Source: Strigamia acuminata (Eukaryota > Arthropoda > Chilopoda > Geophilomorpha > Linotaeniidae). From it: a stretch of 64,000 nucleotides of DNA. The position numbers were made by a program, and so were the translations under genes. Location: assembly GCA_949358305.1 (NCBI GenBank), contig OX442323.1:8556001-8620000 (forward strand), given 5' to 3'. Position 1 is the first letter of the stretch. Every line of letters begins with the position of its first letter. The notes beneath the pieces were generated by a model. The model was not told where the DNA came from and searched no databases. It saw only the letters and a list, made by a program, of their open reading frames with translations. Shown here piece by piece: positions 1-11,317 of this stretch.

Positions 1-192
1 CTTTGACGGCCGATAAACTGTCACTTATTCACAACCTGTACTCCAAATCCATTTCCGAATACTTTTTCCATGTGCCTCTGCTATTGCACCAACGTAACAC
101 ATTTTTGTACATTGTCACAATCAGTGACAAAAATCAAGTTGCTCTTTACATTCATCATCATTACTAGTTTATGTGCGCTAGTTGTATATGTA
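1..192 (+). other. 3' flank of an upstream array member
   Basis: The first 60 bases match the sequence that follows the stop codons of U1, U3 and U7 (the CTTTGACGGCCGATAAACTG region). The window therefore opens just downstream of another copy of the microexon gene family whose coding exons lie outside it. I see no coding exon in this stretch. It ends at the TA target site of the Tc1-like element. Confidence 0.7.
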
Positions 193-1646
193 CTAGTGGA
201 AAGCATAAGTTTGGAAACATGAATGATTCCAAAAAATATTTTTTTTTCCACCTTTGTTGTGTGGAAATAAATGATTGACAAATATGACGAGTTAATACAC
301 ATTGTTGCCCTTTTATTCAGCTTCAAAACAAAGTGTTTGAACTTAAAAAAAAAATAAAAAATGAGAGAGAAATGATGATTTTTCTTCATCTGTTCCGAAG
401 CAAAAGTATGGAAATATTAGTTCCCTGTTGCAAAAGTTTAGAAACTTGACAATTACACATGATGTAGAAGCATTTATACAGTCAAATCAGATAACTAATC
501 ATGTGATTGTAACATAAAATCACTTAAGATCAAACATGGTGTTAAGTGTGGATGAAAAACAAATTTTAGTGAACATGCGAGCTAAGAAGAAACCTCATGA
601 CTGAAATTGCTAACTTTTTGAAGATGTCCCCATCATGCATCAACAAATGCTTGTAAATGTGTAAAAGAAGATGGTGGAAAGGTCAAATTGGCTAGAAAAC
701 GTTCTGGCAGACCCCTAAAATCTACAGAATGCCAGATTCAGATCCTCAAAACACTTGTCAGGAATCAACCAAAGCTCTCTGCCAATGAATAACACATTAA
801 ATGGCAACTTGAACCAGGTATAACAGTCCCAAAAGACATTGTTCTATGGAAACTTAAAAGTATGGGCTACAGATCTGAAGTTCCAGGATGCAAATCATAC
901 ATGAACAACAAACAAATTCATCAAGTGGCATGCACGAGCCACGGAAATGTGGAATTCGGTTATTTTCTTCGATAATTCTAAGTTCTGCTTGTCATTTGGG
1001 GATCAGGGAGTCCATGTTTAACGATGAAAAGGCAAAGAAAATAATCTAAAATGTCTGAACACCGCTGTGAAGTATCCCCTCAGCCTTATGATCTGGGTTT
1101 GCATATCCTCCAAAGGCCCAGGACAGTTAACATTCATAGAAGGAACAGTAAATGCTGGGAAATATCAACAGATTCTCAAGGAAAGTCTATTGTCATCAAA
1201 GAGAGTTTTATTTGGGCCAACAAGTAACCTTCATGCAAGATGGAGCACCCTTCCATATGGCCAAGACCATAATGAAATGGTTTTAAACAAACAAAATCAC
1301 TTTTACCTTGGTCAGGTAACTCACCAGATATGAATCTGATAGAAAATATTTAGCTGCTGATGAAGAAACGATTAAGAGCTCACAAACCCAGAAATGAAAG
1401 CTGCAATAACACAAGTGTGGGAATCAATCACCCCAGAGGATGACAAAAACTGACATTATCAATGGCGAGAAGGATTGCTGCAGTGATCAGGAGAAAGCGC
1501 CATCCTACCAAATACTGAGGTAAAAGTCATTTATAATGGTGGTTTTTTTTTTTTGATTTGTCAATCATTTATTTCCACACAACAAAGGTGAAAGAAAAAA
1601 TATTTTTTGGAATTATTGATGTTTCCAAACTTATGCTTTCCACTAG
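193..1646 (+). mobile_element. Tc1/mariner-like DNA transposon, degenerate
   Basis: The ends are inverted repeats of roughly 90 bases starting CTAGTGGAAAGCATAAG, at about 193-283 and 1556-1646. Each end is flanked by a TA dinucleotide (191-192 and 1647-1648), the usual target duplication of this superfamily. The interior carries a broken transposase reading frame on the plus strand. The element lies upstream of U1 and shows no sign of activity. Confidence 0.85.
536..1518 (+). pseudogene. Tc1-like transposase remnant
   Basis: The ATG at 536 opens a helix-turn-helix-like start. Farther on, pieces typical of Tc1 transposases can be read in different frames: a W-H-A-R-A segment near 930, an F-x-D-x-S-K-F segment near 965, and an open stretch at 1067-1333 with the W-V-C-x-S-x-x-G-x-G pattern. 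The end at 1516-1518 follows an R-R-I-A-A-V-I-like tail. Several frameshifts and stops interrupt the frame, so no functional DDE enzyme is encoded. Confidence 0.75.
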
Positions 1647-2883
1647 TAAAAGCAATTAATCGCGAAGCAAAAGCGATATATCGCAAAATTTACAAAGCAT
1701 CGGAAAAATATTGTTAATCGCAATATATTGCCTCGCTCAAATTTTCTGATAATAAACAAACGTGAGCACAAACAGAGTTGTGCAATATCCGTTCTATTAT
1801 ACGTAGTTCCGCGATTAAAATTTAATTTTCCACACAATTTTGACATAGAACTACGTTTAGGGAGACACAATGACGGAAGTAACAAACTTTTACAAAACGC
1901 GACACCAGAAACGGGACGACGTTACTCAGAACGTGCACAGAAGATAACAGGTAATGTTACCACGAGAAGAAGGAAATGAACAATTATCTAACGTAGTGAT
2001 TACTGTTAAAATTATAAAGTGGGGAGGAATGTTGTGTATTAACCCTAATTGATTGTGGTACTTTATATATTGTTAAATTGAAGATGATTATATGCAAATT
2101 GTAACGGTTGTTATGGAAACTTAATAAACGTGTCGACGTAACGAAATTCATGAGTGAAGATGTAATGTATTTGGTTTGATCCAACAGTGCGCAATATGCA
2201 ATTCCATTTTGTACATCAAGAGCCAATATTGTGTTTACAAGACCAGGACTAGAAAATGCTGCAACAACAAAGCACAAGATGCACTTTTCCACTGATTTTT
2301 CAAAAGAAAAACTTAAAATGTACGTGCAAAAATAATCTTTTACTGAAAATTCTACAGGATTAGTGCAAGAAAAGATGAAAAAGAATTAACGACTCGTGAA
2401 AAATGGAGAACTAAGTAAGCGTGGAATATGGAGTTATGCAATATCCGTTGTACTGAATTATTCTTGTTTATTGTGTTATTTCAACAAGGCGAATATCGTG
2501 TTTCTTTGTAACACCGCATGCAATTGCACGTTACGCGTCTCATTCCGCATTAAAAATTCAAATTTATTTTGTGATTGATTTCCGTATAAATATCAAGTCG
2601 TTTAAGAAAACCTTTTGCAACTGCACGTTGTGCGATTCATGTTTGTACATCACAAGTTTGGATTTCCATTTCAATAACGAATTTGTTGAAAAATAGTCAA
2701 CATCGTGTTTACAGGATGCGTGGAATGTGCGTTGTATTATTTAATCCTTTAACATGCATATCTTGTGTTTCTTTATGAAACCCCATGAAAGACTGCACGT
2801 TATGCGTCTCATTTCGCATTTAATATTCAATTTCTCACGAAACATTAGAATAAATTGTGCTGAAAACGAGTATACATCGTTCG
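1647..2883 (+). other. Intergenic region upstream of U1
   Basis: AT-rich DNA with no supported gene. From about 2155 to the promoter it is the first copy of a 5' flank that recurs upstream of U3 (about 5876-6628). Parts of it (for example the CATGTTTGTACATCACAAG stretch) also recur upstream of U8 and U9. The duplicated flank shows that U1 and U3 arose by a segmental duplication that included regulatory DNA. Confidence 0.6.
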
Positions 2884-2918
2884 TATAAATCAGACTCAAT
2901 ACATCACCAGCCTCAGTT
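2884..2918 (+). promoter_or_regulatory. Core promoter of U1 (TATA + initiator)
   Basis: TATAAA at 2884-2889 is followed by TCAGTT at 2913-2918. The spacing of 31 bases to the initiator A is ideal for a TATA/Inr pair, and TCAGT is the arthropod initiator consensus. The ATG follows 25 bases later. Confidence 0.75.
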
Positions 2919-2939
2919 ACCCAGAAGTGATCACAAACA

Positions 2940-4196
2940 ATGAATTGCTGCGTAGTTCTTTTGTTTTTGGTTTTGGGCTGCGCTGCAGCAAACGCCGAAC
3001 TGGTAAGCCCACGACAATACATGTATAATGTCTAGTAATTTTGAGTGTTATTATGTTTTGTAATATTTTAATCTAGGAAAATTGTCGTAAACCAATGGAA
3101 CCGGTGATATATTTGTCTCAACATTTTGACACATTTTATCTGAATGTTATAAATTAATACGAAACAGGCAGATCCGAAAAACTCCCCAACACCATTTCAG
3201 AAGCAAGTTATAGAAAAATGCATGAAAGAAAATCCAAAATTAGTAAACGCAATAGTTTTAATCTTAGCTGACCATTAACATTATGGGAAAATAATTTATT
3301 CACAGGATAAAAATGGTGCCGTACAATGTTACCAGGACAAGGTAAAAACCTCTACAGTCTAAACTCTATATAACGAATCGCAAGGGACCCGAAAAATCGA
3401 TTTATTGTAACGAGAATTAGTTGTGTAGGAATTTTTTAACATGGTGTTCTATGGCCAGCCAACCAAACCAGCCATTTTTAGGTATTCGTTACATTCATAA
3501 TTCGTAATATCGTGATTCGTTGTAAAGAGGTTTGACTGTACTAATAATCAACGATTTTTATAAATTCCAAATAAATTCAATTCCAGAGGCAAGCAGCACT
3601 TGAAGCATGCAAAACCGAAAACTTTGTAAGTAAAATTCAAATCTTTCTATTCAAATTTTAATTAATCGACAACAATAAAGGGCTCAATGGAAAAAGGTTT
3701 CTGCGTGTTCAAACAATTGGGAGTTGTGAGTCACATTATTCCAATCTTTTTCAATCTGTCGAAATATTTTTATTTGTACTTATTAGAAAGATGAACTTTT
3801 TTATGATTTCGCAAAATACAAGGCTCACATGATTGCTGAAGTACTAGATAATGTAAGCTTAAGTTGAATTTGAGAATTTATAAAAGGAACAATTTGTTGA
3901 CGCAAATTTGTGTAGAAAAAGAAAATAGTTGAAGAAGCGATAACTCCGTGCGAAAAGGAAAAAGTAAGTTGAATTGAAAACCATAAAACAACAAAAATAA
4001 TGCTGCTTTTGTATTAGTATTACGTGGACTGTGGTCATATAAACTTGGCAAAAGTATGTACAAAGATTCTCATAAGTATCTGTACAAATTAAAATTAATA
4101 CGCGAATGTGGTTTTCTTTCAAAGGTCTGTCTGGACTACAAGCAACGACTAGAATACATTGAGGAACTTAAGGGAAAAAAAATAATGAATAAATAA
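2940..4196 (+). CDS. U1: ten-exon secreted cysteine protein of the microexon family
   Basis: I do not recognise a named family. The exons are 2940-3002, 3077-3103, 3168-3242, 3306-3341, 3587-3625, 3681-3725, 3787-3852, 3916-3963, 4018-4053 and 4125-4196. All introns are phase 0 with GT-AG ends, and the product is 168 residues. Exon 1 is a complete signal peptide (hydrophobic core, small residues before the end). The mature part has eight cysteines, one in each of exons 2, 3, 4, 5, 6, 8, 9 and 10. The last four follow C-x40-C-x8-C-x8-C, like the second half of odorant-binding proteins. The start was chosen because it directly follows the TATA/initiator promoter and begins the signal peptide. 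AATAAA follows the stop. A secreted ligand-binding or effector role is inference only. Confidence 0.85.
3353..3540 (+). mobile_element. MITE in intron 4 of U1
   Basis: It has inverted ends: TACAGTCTAAACTC on the left and a right end whose complement reads TACAGTCAAACCTC, followed by ACGAATC-type sequence. It lies in intron 4, and related copies occupy intron 4 of U3, U7, U8 and both halves of U9. The insertion therefore predates those duplications. Confidence 0.75.
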
Positions 4197-5398
4197 ATTT
4201 CTTTGACAGCCGATAAACTGTCACTTATTCTCACACTGTACTCCAAATCCATTTCGCAACAGTTTTTACTTGGACCTTATGATGAAAATAATAATCACCA
4301 GTGATTTAGGAGAACGTTGTATCAGAACAGAGTATAGAATATATTGAGGTGGACACAACAACTACGACCATCCACTGGTGATGAAAGTAACAAATGAAAC
4401 GACGCCCAGTCATGGAAACTCACAATGCTGGAGACTGCAAACACTATTTTTTTTTTACAAACACTTTTTGTTACTTGTGAAATAACCACAGCCAACGACA
4501 ACAACGCAGCAACCATTCAGGCTACCGATTTCACGTGGTTCTGCGTTAGTGACATATAAAACATTTTCAAGTTTAATTATTTTATCATGGTTGCCATTTT
4601 TCACACAGATTTTAACACATTCTGTGCCCTCACTAATAAGCATTTCATAAGATGCTGCAGTTTTAATTTTTCGCTTGCTCACCAAATCTGCAAAAAAAAA
4701 AACATCAAACAAGTTATGCGTCTCATTTCGCATTTAATATTCAATTTCTCACGAAATATTTGAATAAATAAAGATGTCAAAAAAAACAATTTTTATAAAA
4801 AAAATAATGCTATTATTACAAAAAAATTCTTAAATTTTATTTTTAGTTATTACTTTAATAATTCCCCGATTTATTTTCATGGAAACCCCTGAATTAATTT
4901 TATGGGCTTCCCCATTTGCTTAAGTTCGGACTATAAGACGCACCCTAATTTTTGCTCGACCTTTCGAAGTAAAAAAGTGCGTTTGATGGCCTGCAAAATA
5001 CGGGAATCATTTAATTTAAATTAATTCTTTCATTTGATAACATCCGTCATCAAATTACCAGTTATTTTTACAAAGTATATTTCTTGTTACTCGTTTTCCT
5101 ACGTCATGACATTCATTTAAAAACAACAACTTAAAACCTACATCAATCATTATCACGTTTAAATGGAGCGAACCTCTGTGCTAAAAATATTTTTTTTTTA
5201 ATTAAAACAATAATTGTCGTAAATAAAATAGAAAAAATTAGAAGGAAATTAGTCGCAGCAAAATTGCCAGCTGACAGATGGCAAACACATGGAAAACATT
5301 TCTCCTGAATGATGCAATATCTCTTTTATTCTTTACTCTGTTGCATATAAACCCAATTCTCCGCATTAAACGTCCTCATTCACCACTAAATCGCAACA
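4197..5398 (+). other. Intergenic region between U1 and U2
   Basis: It holds the 3' flank of U1 (polyadenylation signal, CTTTGAC motif), a copia-derived fragment on the minus strand (4455-4733) and AT-rich DNA. A TATA-like box at about 5344 serves U2. The stretch 4200-4740 is the partner of 7890-8350, downstream of U3. Confidence 0.6.
4455..4733 (-). pseudogene. copia-type retrotransposon fragment (post-protease segment)
   Basis: The minus-strand reading frame contains an N-V-L-Y-V-like block typical of the region after the aspartic protease in Ty1/copia polyproteins. It closely matches the fragment at 8103-8674. Nothing else of the element remains here. It was probably duplicated together with U1/U3. 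Confidence 0.55.
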
Positions 5399-5816
5399 AT
5401 GAAGTACTTTGCTCTTCTCTTGTTGGCAGTCTGCACCGTAGTGTCCACCGAAGAGGTAATCACCCAAAAACCTTCTTTTAAACAATTTCTAATTAACTTC
5501 AATTAGGAAAACTGCTTCGATGAGGAAAAACTTAAATCGGCGAGCAAACAACTAACGACAAAAGTAGTGGCAAAATGCAAAGAAGACATCGCAAGAATCG
5601 TAAATATATTCTGCGGCTCCATCTTGAGCCTTTGATAGTGTGACCAATTTTTAAAAAATTTCAAAAAATTTATATAACTATAAATTTATTTTGAAAAATA
5701 ATAAATTTATGATTTAGTTTCCTGGAAATGTGGTCACCCTAGCTTGTGATATTTGTCTTATATTTATCTCATAATTCTAGAGTGATTCTGACGCTAATGG
5801 GTGTGGAGCAAAGAAG
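5399..5816 (+). pseudogene. U2: truncated microexon family member
   Basis: Three phase-0 exons are visible: 5399-5455 (19-residue signal peptide), 5507-5599 (31 residues with two cysteines) and 5781-5816 (12 residues with one Cys, ending at a GTAAAT donor). The exon lengths (31 and 12 codons) resemble U12 exon 2 and the family's exon 4. After 5820 the sequence runs into the duplicated 5' flank of U3 and no later exon is present, so the duplication appears to have removed its 3' half. A short product made by reading into the intron cannot be excluded. Confidence 0.65.
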
Positions 5817-5869
5817 GTAAATAGTTATTAATCTTAAATAGTTAAAGATTATTTAAAGATTATTTAATA

Positions 5870-6629
5870 ATGAGAAGATGTAATGTATTTGGTTGGATCC
5901 AACAGTGCGCAATACGCAATTCATGTTTGTACATTTCGAGCCAATATTGTGTTTACAAGACCAGGACTAGAAAATGCTGCGTCAACAAAGCACAAAATGC
6001 ACTTTTCCACCGATTTTTCAAAAGAAAAAAATTAAAATGTACGTGCAAAAATAATCTTTTACTGAAAATTCTACAGGATTAGTGCAAAAAAAGATGAAAA
6101 AGAATTAACCACTTGTGGAAAAATGGAGAACTAAGTAAACGTGGAATATGGAGTTATGCAATATCCGTTGTACTGAATTATTCTTGTTTATTGTGTGATT
6201 TCAACAAGGCGAATAACACCGCATGCAATTGCACGTTACGCGTTTCATTCAATTTTATTTTGTGATTGATTTCCGTATAAATATCGTGTCGTTTAAGAAA
6301 ACCTTCTGCAACTGCACGTTGTGCGATTCATGTTTGTACATCACAAGTTTGGAATTCAATTTCAATAACGAATTTGTTGAAAAATAGTCAACATCGTGTT
6401 TACAGATTGAGTGGAATGTGCGTTGTATTATTTAATCTTTTAACATGCAAGTCTTGTGTTTCTTTACAAAACCCCATGAAAGACTGCACGGAATGGGTGT
6501 CATTTCGCATTTAAGATTCAATTGCTCACGAAACATTTGAATAAATTGTGCTGAAAACGAGTCTATATCGTTCGTATAAATCACACTCAACACATCACCA
6601 GCCTCAGTTACCGACAAGTAGCAGAAACA
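5870..6629 (+). repeat. Duplicated 5' flank of U3 (partner of 2155-2939)
   Basis: About 750 bases closely match the flank of U1, including the TATA/initiator region. Small indels are visible (for example a missing block near 6210-6240). Together with the gene copies and 3' flanks, this defines a tandem segmental duplication of about 2.5 kb. Confidence 0.75.
6575..6609 (+). promoter_or_regulatory. Core promoter of U3
   Basis: TATAAA at 6575-6580 and TCAGTT at 6604-6609, with the same spacing as in U1. Confidence 0.75.
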
Positions 6630-7882
6630 ATGAATTTCTGCGTAGTTCTTTTGGTTTTGGCTTTGGACTGCGCTGCAGCAGCCGCCGAACTGGTAAGCTC
6701 ACGACAATACATGTATAATGTCTAGTAATTTTGAGTGTTATTATGTTTTGTAATATTTTAATCTAGGGAAATTGTCTTAAACCATTTGAAAAGGTAATAT
6801 AATATATTTATCTCAACATTTTGACACATTTTATCTCAATGTTATAAATTAATGCGAAACAGGCAGATCCGAAAAACTCCCTAACACCATTTCAGAAGCA
6901 AGTTGTAGAAAAATGCATGAAAGAAAATCCAAAATTAGTAAACGCAATAGTTTTAATCTTAGCTGACCATTAACATTATGGGAAAATAATTTATTCACAG
7001 GATAAAAATGGTGCCGTACAATGTTACCAGGACAAGGTAAAAACCTCTACAGTCTAAACTCTATATAACGAATCGCAAGGGACCCGAAAAATCGATTCAT
7101 TGTAACGAGAATTAGTTATGTAGGAATTTTTTAACATGGTGTTCTATGGCCGGCCAACCAAACCAGCAATTTTTAGGTATTTGTTACATCCATAATTCGT
7201 TATATCGTGATTCGTTGTAAAGAGGTTTGGCTGTACTAATAATCAACGATTTTTATAAATTCCAAATAAATTCAATTCCAGGTTAAAGCAGCATTTGAAG
7301 CATGTAAAACCGGAAAGATTGTAAGTAAAATTCAAATCTTTCTATTCACATTTTAATTCATCGACAACAATAAAGGGCTCAATGGAAAAAAGTATCTGCG
7401 TGCACAAACAATTGGGAGTTGTGAGTCATATTATTCCAATCTTTTTCAATCTGTCGAAATATTTTTATTTGTATTTATTAGAAAGATGAACTTCTTTATG
7501 ATTTCGCAAAATACAAAACTCGAGAGCTCGCTGATACACTAGATGATGTAAGCTTAAGTTAAATTTTAGAATTTATAAGAACAACAATTTGTTGACGCAA
7601 ATTTGTGTAGAAAAAGAAAATAGTTGATGAAGCGATAACTCCGTGCGAAAAGGAAAAAGTAAGTAGAATTGAAAACCATAAAATAACAAAAATAATGCTG
7701 CTTTTGTATTAGTACTACATGGACTGTGCTCTTATAAACCTGGCAAAAGTATGTACAAAGACTCTCTTAAGTATCTTTACAAATTAAAATTAATACGGTA
7801 ATGTGCTTTTCTTTCAAAGGTCTGTCTGGAGCACAAGCAACTACAAGAATTGATTGAGAAACTTAAGAAACAAAAAGAATAA
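6630..7882 (+). CDS. U3: ten-exon secreted cysteine protein, sister of U1
   Basis: Exons: 6630-6692, 6767-6793, 6863-6937, 7001-7036, 7282-7320, 7376-7420, 7482-7547, 7611-7658, 7713-7748 and 7820-7882. All are multiples of three, giving 165 residues. Introns and flanks are close copies of those of U1, while the coding differences include many amino-acid changes (exons 2, 5, 7 and 10). It has a signal peptide in exon 1, eight cysteines in the family positions and the C-x40-C-x8-C-x8-C end. Exon 8 (the T-P-C-E-K-E-K block) is almost unchanged between paralogues. The function is unknown; it is probably secreted. Confidence 0.85.
7048..7235 (+). mobile_element. MITE in intron 4 of U3
   Basis: Same element and same position as 3353-3540 in U1. 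It marks common descent of the two genes. Confidence 0.7.
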
Positions 7883-8102
7883 ATAAATAAATTTCTTTGA
7901 CGGCCGATAAACTGTCACTTATTCACAACCTGTACTCCAAATCCATTTCGCAATAGTTTTTACATTATGATGAAAATAATAAACACCAGTGATTTCGAAC
8001 AATGTTGTATCGGAACAGAGTATAGAATTACGTTTAGGTGAACACAACAACTACCACCACCCACTGGTGACGAAAGTAACAAATGAAACGACGCTACGGT
8101 AG

Positions 8103-8674
8103 TCATGGAAACTCAATGCTGGAGACAGCAAACACTATTTTTTTTTTTTTACAAACACTTTTTGTTACTTGTGAAATAACGACAGCAACACAGCAACCAT
8201 TCAGGCTACTGACTTCACGTGGTTCTGCGTTAGGGACATATAAAACATTTTCAAGTTTAACTATTTTATCATGGTTGCCATTTTTCACACAGATTTAAAC
8301 ACATAATAATAAGCATTTCATCAGATGCTGCAGTTTTAATTTTTCGCTTGCTCATATCTGACATGTATAAAAATTTATTATTATTCTTTGCACATGTGAG
8401 CTGATGCACCACTATCGAGGTTCCATTCATTACTTTTCACTTCACCGACGATGAATGTTGCATCATCCTGGTTAGCTGTGTTTGCACGTGGTTCACGCGG
8501 TTCTGCTTTGCTTCTGCAATCTTGCAATCGGTGCCCAAATTGTTGACAATTATAACACTTGCCTTTGAATCGCATTTCCTTGCAGCAAAATTTTCCATTT
8601 CCGTTCTGGTTTAGTTCCTGGTCCATTTGTTTATACAAACTCCATAAACAGAAACTTTGAACCCACCTATTCAA
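8103..8674 (-). pseudogene. copia gag/protease fragment
   Basis: Read on the minus strand, the order is a CCHC zinc knuckle (C-Y-N-C-x4-G-H-x4-C), the protease signature L-D-S-G-A-S, and an N-V-L-Y-V-P block. This order is typical of Ty1/copia elements. A stop after the protease motif (near 8381) and a frame change break it. No LTR, integrase or reverse transcriptase is present, so it is a dead fragment. Confidence 0.7.
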
Positions 8675-8767
8675 TTTTTAGCCAAAAACATTCAATTTTG
8701 TGTGTGAAAAAAAGAACCAATATGGCCACCCCCTATTAGGTTTTCTGGATCCCCAGAACTAAAAAAA
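8631..8767. repeat. Dispersed repeat, copy A (partner at 54058-54187)
   Basis: About 135 bases beginning TTTATACAAACTCCATAAAC and ending near GGATCCCCAGAACT recur 45 kb away downstream of RABL3. I cannot assign a class. No target duplication is obvious. Confidence 0.55.
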
Positions 8768-8848
8768 TTACTGATAAATTAATGGAGAAACGGGGCTCCG
8801 ACTTAGCTTGACCACCGTGAGTTATGCAATACACTTTATATTAAATTA

Positions 8849-9258
8849 TTAACCTTCCCATAGCCATGGTGGGTCAAAAAAATTACAGAAGTGGAAAAAT
8901 CACTGTAATTCTTTTTTTTCTGATAATTAATTAATGAGGTTAACTTTTATTCCTCAAAAACTTTTTTTTCTTATTTTATAATGTCTAAATACAAATAGTT
9001 TTTCAATTATTATTAAGATATTTTAATATTCATAACATAAAACACCCTTAATGGGAGCGCCGTACACTGCTTTGCCATCTGTTTGCACTAGGTGGCGTAT
9101 TAAAATTAGTCCTAAAACATGTGCTTTTACCAGGAAAAATGCGATTGCACCAGGAAAAATGCGATTCTGCACATGCGCAGAAGCATTTTAAAAGAAGGCC
9201 GATTTGACCGACCTTAGCTAGCAATGGTGGAAACTAGGCTTGGCTATGGGAAGGTTAA
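8849..9258. mobile_element. piggyBac-type MITE (TTAA target)
   Basis: TTAA at 8849-8852 and 9255-9258 flank inverted ends CCTTCCCATAGCCA. About 400 bases with no coding capacity. The TTAA target points to mobilisation by a piggyBac-like transposase, none of which is encoded here. Confidence 0.7.
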
Positions 9259-10233
9259 TAACTTATCGTGTAATTCTATTTTTGTATATTTATTTTATTT
9301 CGTAATTTTATCTGCTATTGTGTCGGAGTAAATTTGATGAGCAGTTTTCTACTAAACAGAAGGTGCTCTTTCTTTTTTCAATTGAGAATTTTGCTCTATC
9401 AGTCTTAGTTTAAAAATTAGAGTTGGAATGACCTTGAAGAAAAGATCAGAGGTCAAATTTTTTCACATTTTTGAAATGCCCTCACTTAGTTTACTAGTAC
9501 TACATTCGTTTCATTCATCTCACTCAAATGGTCTTTTCGTTATTTGACTGGCTTCGTTCATTTGGGACACCCTGTATACTGTCAATTATTCATATTCACC
9601 AAACACATTTCTAGAACTTTTACATCACATTCAAAGACATAAATCAAGTTGCACTCTCCATCAATCACCAGCAAACTTCAAAGAAGGTTTTTTAAATTCC
9701 TTCTTAAGTTGATTTAAATTAATAACGTATTTTACCGAATAAAAGTCGCCCTGCCGCGACTGATACACCAAGAACACCGTATTTTTGCAAAAGTACGCTA
9801 TTGTTTCCGTATTTAACCTCACGATCGATGAACGTACGCTTCGTTCGTGACGTTCAGACTTGGTTTGTTACATTAAACAAATCTAACAAACGAAAAACCG
9901 AAATTGTAATTGCTGACAAAAATGGCAGTTTTGAATAAGAGCCGCGGCTCTTAATCGATAAAATACGGTAATTAAAGGGGCACTTCGTCATTGCCAACAA
10001 ACATCGCCAGAATGAGGTCTTCTTTTTCCATAGCTGAGAATAGGAGCGCTGAAGCTTAAACTTCATTATGGCTTCAGTATGCTAGTAGATCCGCCCTTGC
10101 CTACTGAGCAAGACAAAACTACGCATAAATAAAGATGTGCAACGTCCGTTGCATTATTCTTGGTTCCGCGATTAAAATTCAATTTCCCGCGAAATTTGAA
10201 TAAATTATGCTAAAAACGAGTCAACATTGTTCA
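9259..10233. other. Intergenic region upstream of U4
   Basis: No supported gene. Near 9722-9975 a weak inverted pair (CGTATTTTACCGA and its near-complement) may be another MITE remnant. A GGGACACCCTGTATA motif at about 9566 looks like one end of a Tc1/mariner MITE. Confidence 0.4.
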
Positions 10234-10268
10234 TATAAAGCGTATTCAACGCATAAACAACCTCAGTT
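10234..10268 (+). promoter_or_regulatory. Core promoter of U4
   Basis: TATAAA at 10234-10239 and TCAGTT at 10263-10268, with the family's usual spacing. Confidence 0.7.
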
Positions 10269-10288
10269 ACCAACAAGTATCAAAAGCA

Positions 10289-11317
10289 ATGAATTCCTGC
10301 ATAGTTCTGCTGGTTTTGATTTTCTGCGCTGCAGCTGCCGCCGGACCGGTACGACCGCGACAATGTCTAATAATCATGATTATTCTTATTTTTTTTATAT
10401 TTTACCATAGGAAAAGTGCCTTAAGAAGGTGGAAGAGGTGATATAATATATTTATCTCGACATTTAGATAAGTCTTACTTAAATTTTAAAATTAATACGC
10501 AATAGACAGGTCAGAGCGCTGCCAAGGAGAAAATTAAAGCAGATTGCAAGAAAGAAAATCCAAAATTAGTAAACACGATTATTTTAAACTTAGTTGACTA
10601 TTAATACATTGAGAAAATAATTTATTAACAGGAGGATAAGGATATGGGAAAATGTTACTACACTAAGGTAAAACCTCTAATTATCATCATTGTTTCTAAA
10701 TTCTCAACACCGTAACTTCAATTCCAGATTATAGCTGCAAATAAAGCATGCAACAACACAAAATATGTAAGTTAAATTCTTACTTTTCGATTCAAATTAC
10801 TAATCAATCGATAACAATAAAGATGTCAATGGAAAACGCCCTCTGCCAGGACAAACAATTGGGAACTGTGAGTTAAGTTATCCCAATCAGTTTCCATTGT
10901 TGAAATGATTTTATTTCTACTTACTAGACCACAGAAACTCTGTATGATTTCAAAAAGTTCAAGACCCACGTGCTCGACCATGCACTAGATGAGGTAAATT
11001 AAATTTAGAAAGTAAAAAAAAGGAGCAATTTGTTGAAATAAATTTGTTTAGAAAAAGAAGGCAATGGAAGAAGCCATGACTCCGTGCGAAAAGGAAAAAG
11101 TAAGTGAAATAGAAAATCATAAAATCATCAAATTAATCGTGCTGTTGTTTTTAGTATTATGTAGACTGTGCTGATATAAATTTGGCAAAAGTACGTAAAA
11201 AAAATATCTAATATCATGACTAATTTTAATTAATATTTAAATTTACTTTCAAAGGTCTGTGTGGAGTATAAGGACCTAGTAGAAATGATGGAGGAAAAAA
11301 ACAAAAAGAAACAATAA
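10289..11317 (+). CDS. U4: ten-exon secreted cysteine protein
   Basis: Exons: 10289-10348, 10411-10437, 10515-10568, 10632-10667, 10728-10766, 10823-10867, 10928-10993, 11052-11099, 11155-11190 and 11255-11317, giving 157 residues. The acceptor of exon 3 was placed at 10513-10514 because the AG five bases upstream would break the frame. This makes exon 3 shorter (18 codons) than the 25 of its paralogues. It has a signal peptide of 20 residues, the eight family cysteines and the C-x40-C-x8-C-x8-C end. Intron 4 is short and lacks the MITE found in U1, U3, U7, U8 and U9, so this copy belongs to an older branch. The function is unknown. Confidence 0.82.
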
